A stretch of DNA of 64,000 nt from the NCBI GenBank assembly GCA_027315205.1, contig DAHUYM010000002.1, forward strand, positions 1-64,000, in the 5' to 3' direction. Below, in pieces: positions 16,480 to 23,919 of this stretch (positions within the stretch are counted from its first letter, which is position 1; each line of letters starts with the position of its first letter). The notes under the pieces are model-generated. The model searched no databases. It was given only the letters and a program-made list of their open reading frames with translations, and was not told where the DNA came from. This DNA comes from Leptospirillum sp. GTDB lineage: Bacteria > Nitrospirota > Leptospirillia > Leptospirillales > Leptospirillaceae. The position numbers and the translations under genes are program-made.

Positions 16480-17456
16480 GATTCCTGCGCCGTTTTTCGG
16501 TTTGGATCGTTTGCGCGTTTTTTCTATTGCCGGGAATGCCGGGATCTTCCCTGGGCGCTTCGTCCGATTCGGGGTCAGGTTCCCCCGGTTCCCGAACGCC
16601 CCTTCTTTCGGTCGAGCAGGGAGGCATGTTTCTCGTTTTCGAGCCTGGCGGCGGTCCGTCCCGCTTTGTCACGTTCATGGGGCAAACGGTTCCCCTTGTA
16701 TTGTTCCACCGACCGTTTTTCGGCGTTCCGGCCGGGTCCAGGATCGCTCTCCTCGGAGTGGACTTCTCCAGAAAACCGGGGAGCCGCGAACTGGTCCTCT
16801 GGGCGAAACGGCCGACGGGAATCCGGAAACATGGGATCGCCATCCGGATTCTTTCCCGTCGTTTTGCCGTGTCCCGGCTCACGGTGAAACCCGGATTCGT
16901 CGTACCTCCCGAAGCCCTGCTCCGCCGGATCCGAAAGGAGAGGGAGGAGATTCTGGCGGCTCTGTCCAGGCGGACTCCCGTATCCTTTTCAAAGCCGTTC
17001 GTCCTTCCCGTGCACGGGAGGATCACCCATGATTTCGGGGCGATCCGGATTCTGAACGGGAAAACGATGTCCCGGCATTCCGGGGAAGATATCGACGCTC
17101 CCGAGGGGAGTCCGGTCCAGGCTGCCAATGACGGGACGGTGGTCCTATCGGGACTTTTCTACTACGACGGGAACATGGTCCTGGTCGACCATGGGGGCGG
17201 TCTCCTGACGGAGTATCTCCACATGAACAGGCGTCTTGTCAGGACAGGACAGCGGGTCGTGCGCGGACAGACCATCGGATACGTCGGGCACACCGGACGG
17301 GTCACCGGACCGGTATTCCATTATGGAGCGGTTCTGAACGGCCAGCATATCAATCCTCTTCGCCTGACGGGCTTTCCCGGAATCCGTCTCGACCTTTCAA
17401 TGGGGTCGCCCTCCCTGAAGGAAGCCCGTCGCTCGGAAGATTCCGCGAAGCCATGA
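16476..17456 (+). CDS. M23-family metallopeptidase, secreted
   Basis: 326 residues. N-terminal signal peptide (MRFLRRFSVWIVCAFFLLPG), a linker domain, then an LytM/M23 peptidase domain in the last 140 residues: HSGEDIDAPEG supplies the first His/Asp zinc ligands, YLHMNR the conserved YxHL-like motif and GPVFHYGAVL the final His. Such enzymes cut peptidoglycan cross-links or regulate amidases in the periplasm. The usual HLHxE is HYGAV here (H retained). Start at 16476 is preferred because it overlaps the thiE stop as ATGA. It sits inside the thiamine operon, coupled to thiE upstream and thiD downstream. Confidence 0.9.
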   Translation: MRFLRRFSVWIVCAFFLLPGMPGSSLGASSDSGSGSPGSRTPLLSVEQGGMFLVFEPGGGPSRFVTFMGQTVPLVLFHRPFFGVPAGSRIALLGVDFSRKPGSRELVLWAKRPTGIRKHGIAIRILSRRFAVSRLTVKPGFVVPPEALLRRIRKEREEILAALSRRTPVSFSKPFVLPVHGRITHDFGAIRILNGKTMSRHSGEDIDAPEGSPVQAANDGTVVLSGLFYYDGNMVLVDHGGGLLTEYLHMNRRLVRTGQRVVRGQTIGYVGHTGRVTGPVFHYGAVLNGQHINPLRLTGFPGIRLDLSMGSPSLKEARRSEDSAKP

Positions 17457-18286
17457 GCAAGCCGGTCCCCCTTTCCGTCTGGGTCTTTGCAGGCGTCGAT
17501 CCTTCGGGCGGGGCCGGTATCACCCAGGATCTTCGGGTTCTGTCCTCGCTGGGACTCGCCCCGAGGGCTTTCCCGACGGCCCTGACCGTCCAGAATATCC
17601 GGGAAGTGAGAAACGTGCACCCGGTCTCCCCTTCCATCTTTCGGGAAATGATCTGTGCCCTCGGAGAGGTCGAACGTCCCGCGGGGCTCAAGATCGGTCT
17701 TCTTCCCGACGCGCTCGCCGATGTGGCGGCGGATGCGATCCGGGAATGGTGCCAGGGAATCCCGGTCGTCCTGGATCCGGTTTTCCGGTTCGGATCGGGG
17801 GACCATTTCCACGACCCGAAAGCGTTTCTGGGGTTGGCAAGACGTCTTTTCCCGTTCTCCGAGATCGTCACCCCGAACCTTCCGGAAGCGGAGATCCTTC
17901 TGGGACGATCCATCCCCGGTGATAAGGACGCCCTGGTCGATGCCGCAGGGGAAATCCGGGAGCGCTTTCGGCCGGCCGCCGTCTACCTGAAGGGGGGGCA
18001 CGGAGAAGGTCTCCGAAAGATCGATGTGTGCGTGGATGAAAGAGATCTCCTTGTCCTCGACCACCCTGAAGTCCGGCTTCCGGGTTTGCACGGGGGAGGA
18101 TGTACCTTGGCCTCTCTCATTCTCGGGTTCCGGGTCCGGGAACGTGGGCAAAGGATTTCCGACGCTGCCGTCAAGGCCCGGAAACTCTTTCAGGAATCCC
18201 TCCGATGGGAAGGGGAGCGGGAAGGGGGGCACCGGAGGACACTGGAAGATTATTTTAGCCGTCCTTTTCTCTATCAGGGTCCGTGA
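17453..18286 (+). CDS. thiD: Hydroxymethylpyrimidine/phosphomethylpyrimidine kinase
   Basis: 277-residue ribokinase-fold kinase that phosphorylates HMP and HMP-P for thiamine synthesis. Signatures: VFAGVDPSGGAGITQDL at the N-terminus, FPTALTVQN, VVLDPVFRFGSG, VTPNLPEAEILLG, and the anion-hole region LHGGGCTLASLI, where HGTGCT is more usual. It overlaps the M23 peptidase gene by ATGA and completes the thiG-thiE-M23-thiD cluster. ThiD sometimes is fused to thiE or a regulator; here it is a single-domain protein of normal length. Confidence 0.94.
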   Translation: MSKPVPLSVWVFAGVDPSGGAGITQDLRVLSSLGLAPRAFPTALTVQNIREVRNVHPVSPSIFREMICALGEVERPAGLKIGLLPDALADVAADAIREWCQGIPVVLDPVFRFGSGDHFHDPKAFLGLARRLFPFSEIVTPNLPEAEILLGRSIPGDKDALVDAAGEIRERFRPAAVYLKGGHGEGLRKIDVCVDERDLLVLDHPEVRLPGLHGGGCTLASLILGFRVRERGQRISDAAVKARKLFQESLRWEGEREGGHRRTLEDYFSRPFLYQGP

Positions 18287-18334
18287 TACGGTTCCTTCAT
18301 CCGTGTTCGGGTCCTTCCAGAGGATGCCCGATGT

Positions 18335-18363
18335 TTGACTTTATCCTTTTTCTTCAATATCTT
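18335..18363 (+). promoter_or_regulatory. Sigma-70-type promoter of thrS-infC-rpmI-rplT
   Basis: TTGACT (18335-18340) and TATCTT (18358-18363) with exactly 17 bases between them, ending 51 bases before the thrS start. No T-box stem or long leader fits in that distance. Confidence 0.65.
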
Positions 18364-18413
18364 TTTAAGATGGATTCTTCTTGGAATAAATTTGGACCAC
18401 TCCTCGCTCCTGA

Positions 18414-20207
18414 ATGCCGGGAAAAGCGAAAGCCCCTTCGGACCACGCGATGAAACCGTCGGAAGACCAGAACCTCAAGGCCTTGCGCCATAGTGCCGCC
18501 CATACACTTGCCCAGGCGGTGAAACGACTGTACCCGTCGGTCCAGGTGGGTGTCGGTCCCGCCACCGAAGACGGTTTCTATTACGATTTCCGGTTCGAGA
18601 GACCTTTTACTCCCGAGGACCTCGAAAAGATCGAATCGGAAATGAAAACGATCATCCGGTCGCAGTATCCGATTGTTCGCAGACCCGTTTCGAGGTCCGA
18701 GGCCGTCGACCTCTTCAGCCGGAAAAGTGAGCCGTTCAAGCTTGACCTGATTCAGGGTATCCCGGACGAGGCTGAAATCACGGTTTACGAGCAAGGAGAG
18801 TTCGTCGACCTGTGCCGTGGTCCTCATGTCGAAACGACGGGAAAGATCCCGGCGATCAAGCTCCTTTCGACATCGAGTGCCTACTGGAAAGGAATCGAGT
18901 CCAACCCGTCCCTCCAGAGGATATATGGGACCGCTTTTTTCGACGAGGGTTCCCTCGAACGCCATCTCGAGCACCTGGAGGAAATCCGGAAAAGGGATCA
19001 CCGGAAACTCGGGAAAGAGCTCGATCTTTTCCGCACCCTGGACGAGAAGGGCGCGGGACTTGTCCTCTGGCTCCCCCGGGGCAGCCAGGTTCGACGGACG
19101 CTCGAGGATCTCTGGAAAACCCTCCACGACCGGCACGGTTACCGGTATGTCTATACGCCTCATATTGCCCGGCTCGATCTGTGGAAGGAATCTGGCCACT
19201 GGGATTACTACCGGGACAGCATGTTCACCCCGATGGAAGCGGAAGGGATACCGTACGAACTGAAGCCGATGAACTGCCCTTTCCATATCCTGATTTTCCG
19301 CGAAAGCGTCCAAAGCTACCGGGATCTCCCCATACGGCTCGCGGAGTTGGGTACGGTGTATCGGTACGAGCGGTCGGGCACGCTGCACGGACTGCTTCGG
19401 GTACGGGGATTCACCCAGGACGACGCGCACATTTTCTGCAAGCCGGGCGACCTGGCGGACGAGATCCAGAAAGTTCTGGCCCTTGTAGACCAGATGATCG
19501 GGCGTTTCGGATTCAGCGACCGTACGGTCTATCTCTCGACGCGTCCCGAGAAATCGGTCGGGTCCGACGCGAACTGGGATACGGCGACCGGGGCCCTGAG
19601 GACCGCCCTCGAACGTGCGGGGGTCCCGTACGAGATCGATCCCGGCGAAGGCGTCTTCTACGGTCCGAAGATCGACATCAAGTTTCACGACGCGATCGGC
19701 CGGGCATGGCAGCTGTCGACGATCCAGGTCGACTTCAACCTCCCTGAGAAATTCGACCTGACCTATCGGAATGACAAGGGCGAGGCGGAGCGGCCCATCA
19801 TGATCCATCGTGCGATCTTCGGCTCGGTGGAACGGTTTTTCGGGATCCTGATCGAGCATTACCTTGGGGCATTCCCCCTTTGGCTGGCGCCGGAACAGGT
19901 CGTCGTCATGTCGATTGCCGACCGTCACATCCCGTATGCCGAAAGCGTTGCCGCTCGCCTCGGGAAATCCGGTGTCCGCGTTGAACGGGATTTCCGAAAC
20001 GAGAAGATCGGATTTAAAATACGGGAAGCCCAGCTCCGAAAGATCCCGGAAATGTGGATTGTCGGAGACAAGGAAGTCCTGGATGGCCGGATTTCGATTC
20101 GGACGAGAGAAGGCGAAAAAACCGACCTCGTCGTGCTCGACCAGGCGATCCGGGATCTTCTCGCCCGGTGTCGGACCGAGGTTTCTGCCGGAGCCGAAGA
20201 TTCGTAA
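18414..20207 (+). CDS. thrS: Threonyl-tRNA synthetase lacking the TGS domain
   Basis: 597-residue class II synthetase charging tRNA-Thr. Domain order: second additional (editing) domain with the H26-x3-H30 pair (HSAAH) and CRGPHV; class II catalytic core with PMNCPFHI, YRYERSGTLHGLLRVRGF, FYGPKIDIK and the motif 3 segment MIHRAIFGSVERF; then the anticodon-binding domain (QVVVMSIADRHIPYA). The usual N-terminal TGS domain (about 60 residues) is absent: an in-frame TGA at 18411 directly precedes the ATG, so it cannot be recovered upstream. A second ATG at 18450 is possible. First gene of a translation operon. Confidence 0.96.
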   Translation: MPGKAKAPSDHAMKPSEDQNLKALRHSAAHTLAQAVKRLYPSVQVGVGPATEDGFYYDFRFERPFTPEDLEKIESEMKTIIRSQYPIVRRPVSRSEAVDLFSRKSEPFKLDLIQGIPDEAEITVYEQGEFVDLCRGPHVETTGKIPAIKLLSTSSAYWKGIESNPSLQRIYGTAFFDEGSLERHLEHLEEIRKRDHRKLGKELDLFRTLDEKGAGLVLWLPRGSQVRRTLEDLWKTLHDRHGYRYVYTPHIARLDLWKESGHWDYYRDSMFTPMEAEGIPYELKPMNCPFHILIFRESVQSYRDLPIRLAELGTVYRYERSGTLHGLLRVRGFTQDDAHIFCKPGDLADEIQKVLALVDQMIGRFGFSDRTVYLSTRPEKSVGSDANWDTATGALRTALERAGVPYEIDPGEGVFYGPKIDIKFHDAIGRAWQLSTIQVDFNLPEKFDLTYRNDKGEAERPIMIHRAIFGSVERFFGILIEHYLGAFPLWLAPEQVVVMSIADRHIPYAESVAARLGKSGVRVERDFRNEKIGFKIREAQLRKIPEMWIVGDKEVLDGRISIRTREGEKTDLVVLDQAIRDLLARCRTEVSAGAEDS

Positions 20208-20228
20208 CGATTAACGAGGAGGAAATCG

Positions 20229-20813
20229 ATCAACCCAAAACCCCGTGTCAATTATGAAATCAAAATCAAGGAAGTGAGGGCCATTGGCCCGAACGGCGAG
20301 CAGCTCGGGATCTTTCCAACCCATCTTGCGATCAAGAGAGCCGAGGAATTGGGATTCGACCTCGTGGAGGTTTCCCCGACGGCCAAGCCTCCGGTCTGCA
20401 AGATGATGGACTTCGGGAAATTCATGTATGAACAGAGCAAGAAGGTTCATGCCATGAAACAGCACCAGAAGTCGGGACAGGTCAAAGAAGTCAAGTTCAG
20501 GCCGCACATCAACGAACACGATCTGGACATCAAGATCCATTATGTCCAGCGTTTTCTTGAGGAGGGCAACCGGGCGAAGATCACCTTGATGTTCCGGGGA
20601 AGGGAGATGATCCACACCGAGGTCGGAAAGGATCTCATGCAAAAAATCGTTGTGGAGACCGAACCCTACGGCATCATCGAGGTTCCGCCGCGGATGGAAG
20701 GCTCCAACATGACGATGACCCTGGCCCCGTTCCCGACGGTGAACAATGTGAAGCCGGTCGGCAAGGGCGGTCCAGAAAAGGAAAAACCGGAGACTCCGGA
20801 AATGCCGGAGTAG
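20229..20813 (+). CDS. infC: Translation initiation factor IF-3 (ATC start)
   Basis: 194 residues. IF-3 blocks premature joining of ribosomal subunits and monitors initiator tRNA and start codon. N-domain: NYEIKIKEVRAIGPNGEQLG; linker and C-domain: SPTAKPPVCKMMDFGKFMYE, KEVKFRPHINEHDLDIK and RAKITLMFRGREMIH. No ATG, GTG or TTG begins the N-domain. ATC at 20229 is in frame, six bases after GAGGAGG, and gives INPKPRVNYEI, the normal IF-3 beginning; so the start codon is ATC. Rare infC start codons are the known basis of IF-3 autoregulation. The tail is Pro/Glu/Lys-rich (EKEKPETPEMPE). 21 bases after thrS. Confidence 0.95.
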   Translation: MNPKPRVNYEIKIKEVRAIGPNGEQLGIFPTHLAIKRAEELGFDLVEVSPTAKPPVCKMMDFGKFMYEQSKKVHAMKQHQKSGQVKEVKFRPHINEHDLDIKIHYVQRFLEEGNRAKITLMFRGREMIHTEVGKDLMQKIVVETEPYGIIEVPPRMEGSNMTMTLAPFPTVNNVKPVGKGGPEKEKPETPEMPE

Positions 20814-20851
20814 TTTTCGGTAGGGAAACCTGAAGGAAAGGAAAAAATACT

Positions 20852-21049
20852 GTGGCTACGGGTCGAAAGCTCAAGTCGAAGAAATCCGCTTCAAAGCGGT
20901 TCATCGTGAGTGCAAGCGGGAAAATCCGCTTTCACAAGACGAACAAACGCCATTTGATGACCAGCAAGTCCTCGAAGCGGACCCGGTCCCTGAAGACGGG
21001 AACGCTCGAAAAAGGACAGGCCGATAACATCCGGAAGGTTCTGGGCTAA
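20852..21049 (+). CDS. rpmI: Ribosomal protein L35
   Basis: 65 residues, very basic, 50S subunit protein L35. It begins at GTG 20852 (VATGRKLKSKKSASKR), with GAAGGAAAGG about 11 bases upstream. The family pattern K(S/T)KKSASKRF and the central HLMTSKSSKRTRSL are present. It sits between infC and rplT in the normal order. Confidence 0.96.
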   Translation: MATGRKLKSKKSASKRFIVSASGKIRFHKTNKRHLMTSKSSKRTRSLKTGTLEKGQADNIRKVLG

Positions 21050-21094
21050 AGACGATCCCCGCCCTTGCCGGGAGGGGTGCGAAAGGAGAGAGAG

Positions 21095-21451
21095 ATGCCG
21101 AGAGTGAAGGGGGGGACGATCCATAAGTCTCGCCGTAAAAAGATCATGGATTTGGCGAAGGGGTTCTGGGGGGGGCGTTCCCGCCTTTACCGCTCTGCCC
21201 GCCACACCGTCGAAAAAGGGCTGACCTACGCCTATCGGGACCGGAAGGTCAAGAAGCGTGAATTCCGGAGTCTTTGGATCCAGAGGATCAACGCGGCATG
21301 CCGCGCGGAGTCCATCAATTACAGCCGTTTCATGGCGGGTCTCAAGAAACTCGGGATCGGCCTGGACCGGAAAGTCCTGGCAGACTTGGCCCTGAACCAG
21401 CCCGACGCGTTCCGGGAACTCACGCAGAAGGCAAAAGGCGCCCTGTCCTAG
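21095..21451 (+). CDS. rplT: Ribosomal protein L20
   Basis: 118 residues, the standard length. L20 binds 23S rRNA early in 50S assembly and in many bacteria represses its own operon. Signatures: MPRVKGG, RRKKIMDLAKGFWGGRS, LYRSARHTVEKGLTYAYRDR and LWIQRINAACR. ATG at 21095 follows AAAGGAGAGAG; an upstream in-frame GTG region (21065) lacks L20 character. It is the last gene before a strong terminator. In many bacteria pheS follows here; in this genome pheS lies nearby on the opposite strand and is of archaeal type. Confidence 0.97.
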   Translation: MPRVKGGTIHKSRRKKIMDLAKGFWGGRSRLYRSARHTVEKGLTYAYRDRKVKKREFRSLWIQRINAACRAESINYSRFMAGLKKLGIGLDRKVLADLALNQPDAFRELTQKAKGALS

Positions 21452-21476
21452 AGAATTCAAAGACCATGAGGAATTG

Positions 21477-21530
21477 AGGCCTTCCAACGTCCCCATAGAT
21501 TCGGGGGTTCGTCGGAAGGCCTTTTTGTTT
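21477..21530 (+). terminator. Rho-independent terminator of thrS-rplT operon
   Basis: Perfect inverted repeat AGGCCTTCC (21477-21485) and GGAAGGCCT (21514-21522) followed by a T-rich run, placed 26 bases after the rplT stop. The loop contains a smaller TCCCC/GGGGG-like pairing. Confidence 0.85.
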
Positions 21531-21580
21531 GGTTTTTTCCCGCGTCGTACCCTTAGACGCTTTCCCTTTGAGGAGGTGCA

Positions 21581-22138
21581 ATGCCTTCAGCACGCGCATT
21601 CGACATACGAAGGGCGTGTTCGGACGACGCACGTTCGATGGCCCTTGTCCATCTGGAGACATGGAAGTCGGCATACGCGGGTATCGTCGACGAACAGACG
21701 CTACGGGAAATGTCGCTGGAGGAAAGCGAACAGCGACAGCGGAGATTTCTAGGAGACGAACGCTACCTGTCATTTGTTGCCACAGTCAATGGACAAGACG
21801 ATGTCGTCGGATTTGCGACCGGGGGTCCGATCCGGAAGGCAGTCGCAGGGTATGACGGAGAACTGTTCGCATTGCATGTCCATCCCCGTTACCAGGGCCG
21901 GGGCATCGGCACGGGACTCATGGTCCGGTTCGCCCGTTCGATGGATGAAAGGGGCTTTGCGCGGATGATGGCGTGGGCGTTTTCCGAGAACCCCGCAAGG
22001 GTGTTCTACGAAAAACGGGAAGGGGTGTTCCTGACCGAGAGCGCGATCACGGTCAGGGACCAAAACCTGCGCGTGACCTCTTACGGGTGGGAGATCCCGG
22101 ATTTTTTGGAAGGACCGCATGCGAAGGGTTGTTCGTAG
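21581..22138 (+). CDS. GNAT-family N-acetyltransferase
   Basis: 185 residues with one GNAT domain: N-terminal RRACSDDARSMALVHLETW, central strand FVATVNGQDDVVGFATG, the acetyl-CoA site LHVHPRYQGRGIGTGLM (Q/R-x-x-G-x-G/A) and a C-terminal AWAFSENPARVFYEKREGV. It transfers an acetyl group to an unidentified amine or protein. AGGAGG lies a few bases before the ATG. It is alone downstream of the L20 terminator and converges with pheT. Confidence 0.9.
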   Translation: MPSARAFDIRRACSDDARSMALVHLETWKSAYAGIVDEQTLREMSLEESEQRQRRFLGDERYLSFVATVNGQDDVVGFATGGPIRKAVAGYDGELFALHVHPRYQGRGIGTGLMVRFARSMDERGFARMMAWAFSENPARVFYEKREGVFLTESAITVRDQNLRVTSYGWEIPDFLEGPHAKGCS

Positions 22139-22161
22139 CTGCTTCCCGCCGCGCTTCGCCG

Positions 22162-23892
22162 TTATTGGGGAGCGGAAGGTCCGTACGACGGGAAAAGAAG
22201 CCCGAGATCGATCTCGAAGAGAACTGTCGGCATCCGGATCCCCCAGCGTTCGAGGTATTCCGGGTGAACCTCTCCGATCTCGCCGATCGGTCCCGATTGG
22301 TGCGTCAGCCTGAGGAATCCGCTCCTTCCGGAAATGTAGGGAGAAAGGTCGGCCGATTCGAGACGGGGTTCCGACCCCAGGTACCGGAGGGTTTCAAGAA
22401 GATACCCGGCCATCTCGGACACGGCTGCCGACGGGTGCGCGATCAACCCCGAAAAAAGCCGTTTCTCCCGGAGAGTCGGCGGCATATCGGGACCTGCCGG
22501 CCGCTTCTCTAGAGCTTCACCGATCTCGAACAGTCGGTGCGGATACGGAAACCGGCTGGACTGGGCCTCAGAGTGCAGAAGAAAAGAGATCAGAGTGGAT
22601 CGCACGGCTCCGTACTGACGGGAAACCGGATTATCGATCTCGACGGTTCGGGAGGAGTCCCGGCCGAGGTCTGAGGACTCCCGCTCCAGCGATGTCAGGA
22701 TATTCGACAGGAGTTCCTGGAACCCCAGGCCAATCATCAGTTCCCGAATCTTGTCTTCGACCGGCCGGAAACGAGCCTCCCGGCCGGCCGTGAACAAAGA
22801 CGGAAGGGTCGGGCTGAAGGAATCGTACCCCCGCGCGATCAGGAAGTCCTCGACACAATCGACCGGATGGAGAATGTCATCCCTGTAGAACGGAACCGCC
22901 ACGCGGTACCCGTCCTTGCCAATCTCGACACGATCGTATCCGTAGTTCAAGAGCATGTCCCGGAACGCTTCCTTCCCGACGGGTTCGCCTGCGACCCGAC
23001 CGGGGAGATCGTTAGGGACGACGAGAGTATGGGATTTCGTATCGGGGAACCGGGTCGACCGGCCGTCCTCCGAAACAGAAAGGGCCGTGATCCGGTATCC
23101 CCTGTCGAACAGGTTCGCCGCCAGGATGTTCAGGACCAGGCGGATTCGTTCCCGGTCGAACCCCGTCGCTTCGATGAAGAGATCCCCGTCCGATTCGGTG
23201 ACCTCTCCCGTTTCCCGGGCATTGGTGATCGGGGGAAATGAGAGGACCGCACCCGACGTGTCCCTCAGGACCGGATAACGGGATTTCCCGGACAGGAGGG
23301 CGCCGTAGGTTTTTCCTTTCGGGTGGTGTTCGAGTACCCCCCGGAGATCCAGGCGTTCGGTCAAACCCAGAGGGACAAAGGAAAGGGATCCCGGAGGAAC
23401 GGCTTCGTAGTGGAGAGGAAAGGAGATGGCGCGGAGCGGATAGACCCCGACCGCGACGTCGGAGCGTTTCCTCCCATAGAGCTCTGAGAGTCTTTCCTGG
23501 GTCTGGATGAGCTGGGTCAGCCCCTGGGATCCGAGCCCCGGACCCCGGGCGACGAACCCCCCGATGATCGGGCGGACGGATAGGACGGAAGGATCGACCC
23601 GGATCTCGAGCGTGGGATCGTCCGTCTGATCGATCATCCGGTCCCAGGAGCGGTCAGACGGGGATTTGCCTCCGCGCAGCTGGCGAGCGATCCCTTCGAC
23701 GCACCAGAGATCCGGGCGATTGGTGTCGTTCAATTCGATCTTCAGGTTGCCCGTCTTTGGATCGGAGGATTTCAGCTCCCCCTTTACCCAGTCCAGGCGG
23801 CGCTCCAGTTCCTCGATCGAAAACGTTGTTCCCGCCAGCGTTTGAAGATCCGTCAATGTGGTTTCGAGTGTCGGCACAAGGCTCCCCTTCAA
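22162..23892 (-). CDS. pheT: Phenylalanyl-tRNA synthetase beta subunit, archaeal/eukaryotic type
   Basis: 576 residues, against about 800 for normal bacterial PheT. There is no N-terminal EMAP tRNA-binding domain and no C-terminal FDX-ACB domain. Seen instead are the archaeal layout: an N-terminal IEELERRLDWVKGEL, LKIELNDTNRPDLWCVEGIAR, a B3/B4 editing-type domain with RPIIGGFVARG, a B5 domain (REAFRDMLLNYGYDR region, DDILHPVDCVEDFLIARGYD) and a catalytic-like core ending IGEIGEVHPEYLERWGI. With PheS it forms the alpha2-beta2 enzyme that charges tRNA-Phe. It is the last gene of a leftward operon, 27 bases after pheS. Confidence 0.92.
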   Translation of the reverse strand: MKGSLVPTLETTLTDLQTLAGTTFSIEELERRLDWVKGELKSSDPKTGNLKIELNDTNRPDLWCVEGIARQLRGGKSPSDRSWDRMIDQTDDPTLEIRVDPSVLSVRPIIGGFVARGPGLGSQGLTQLIQTQERLSELYGRKRSDVAVGVYPLRAISFPLHYEAVPPGSLSFVPLGLTERLDLRGVLEHHPKGKTYGALLSGKSRYPVLRDTSGAVLSFPPITNARETGEVTESDGDLFIEATGFDRERIRLVLNILAANLFDRGYRITALSVSEDGRSTRFPDTKSHTLVVPNDLPGRVAGEPVGKEAFRDMLLNYGYDRVEIGKDGYRVAVPFYRDDILHPVDCVEDFLIARGYDSFSPTLPSLFTAGREARFRPVEDKIRELMIGLGFQELLSNILTSLERESSDLGRDSSRTVEIDNPVSRQYGAVRSTLISFLLHSEAQSSRFPYPHRLFEIGEALEKRPAGPDMPPTLREKRLFSGLIAHPSAAVSEMAGYLLETLRYLGSEPRLESADLSPYISGRSGFLRLTHQSGPIGEIGEVHPEYLERWGIRMPTVLFEIDLGLLFPSYGPSAPQ

Positions 23893-23919
23893 AAAAGTCC
23901 GAATGGATCGCTATCGTCT

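Noticed and set aside
18354-19928. Long minus-strand frame (about 520 codons) opposite thrS
   Set aside because: Same explanation: antisense shadow of a strongly conserved gene, no recognisable domain.
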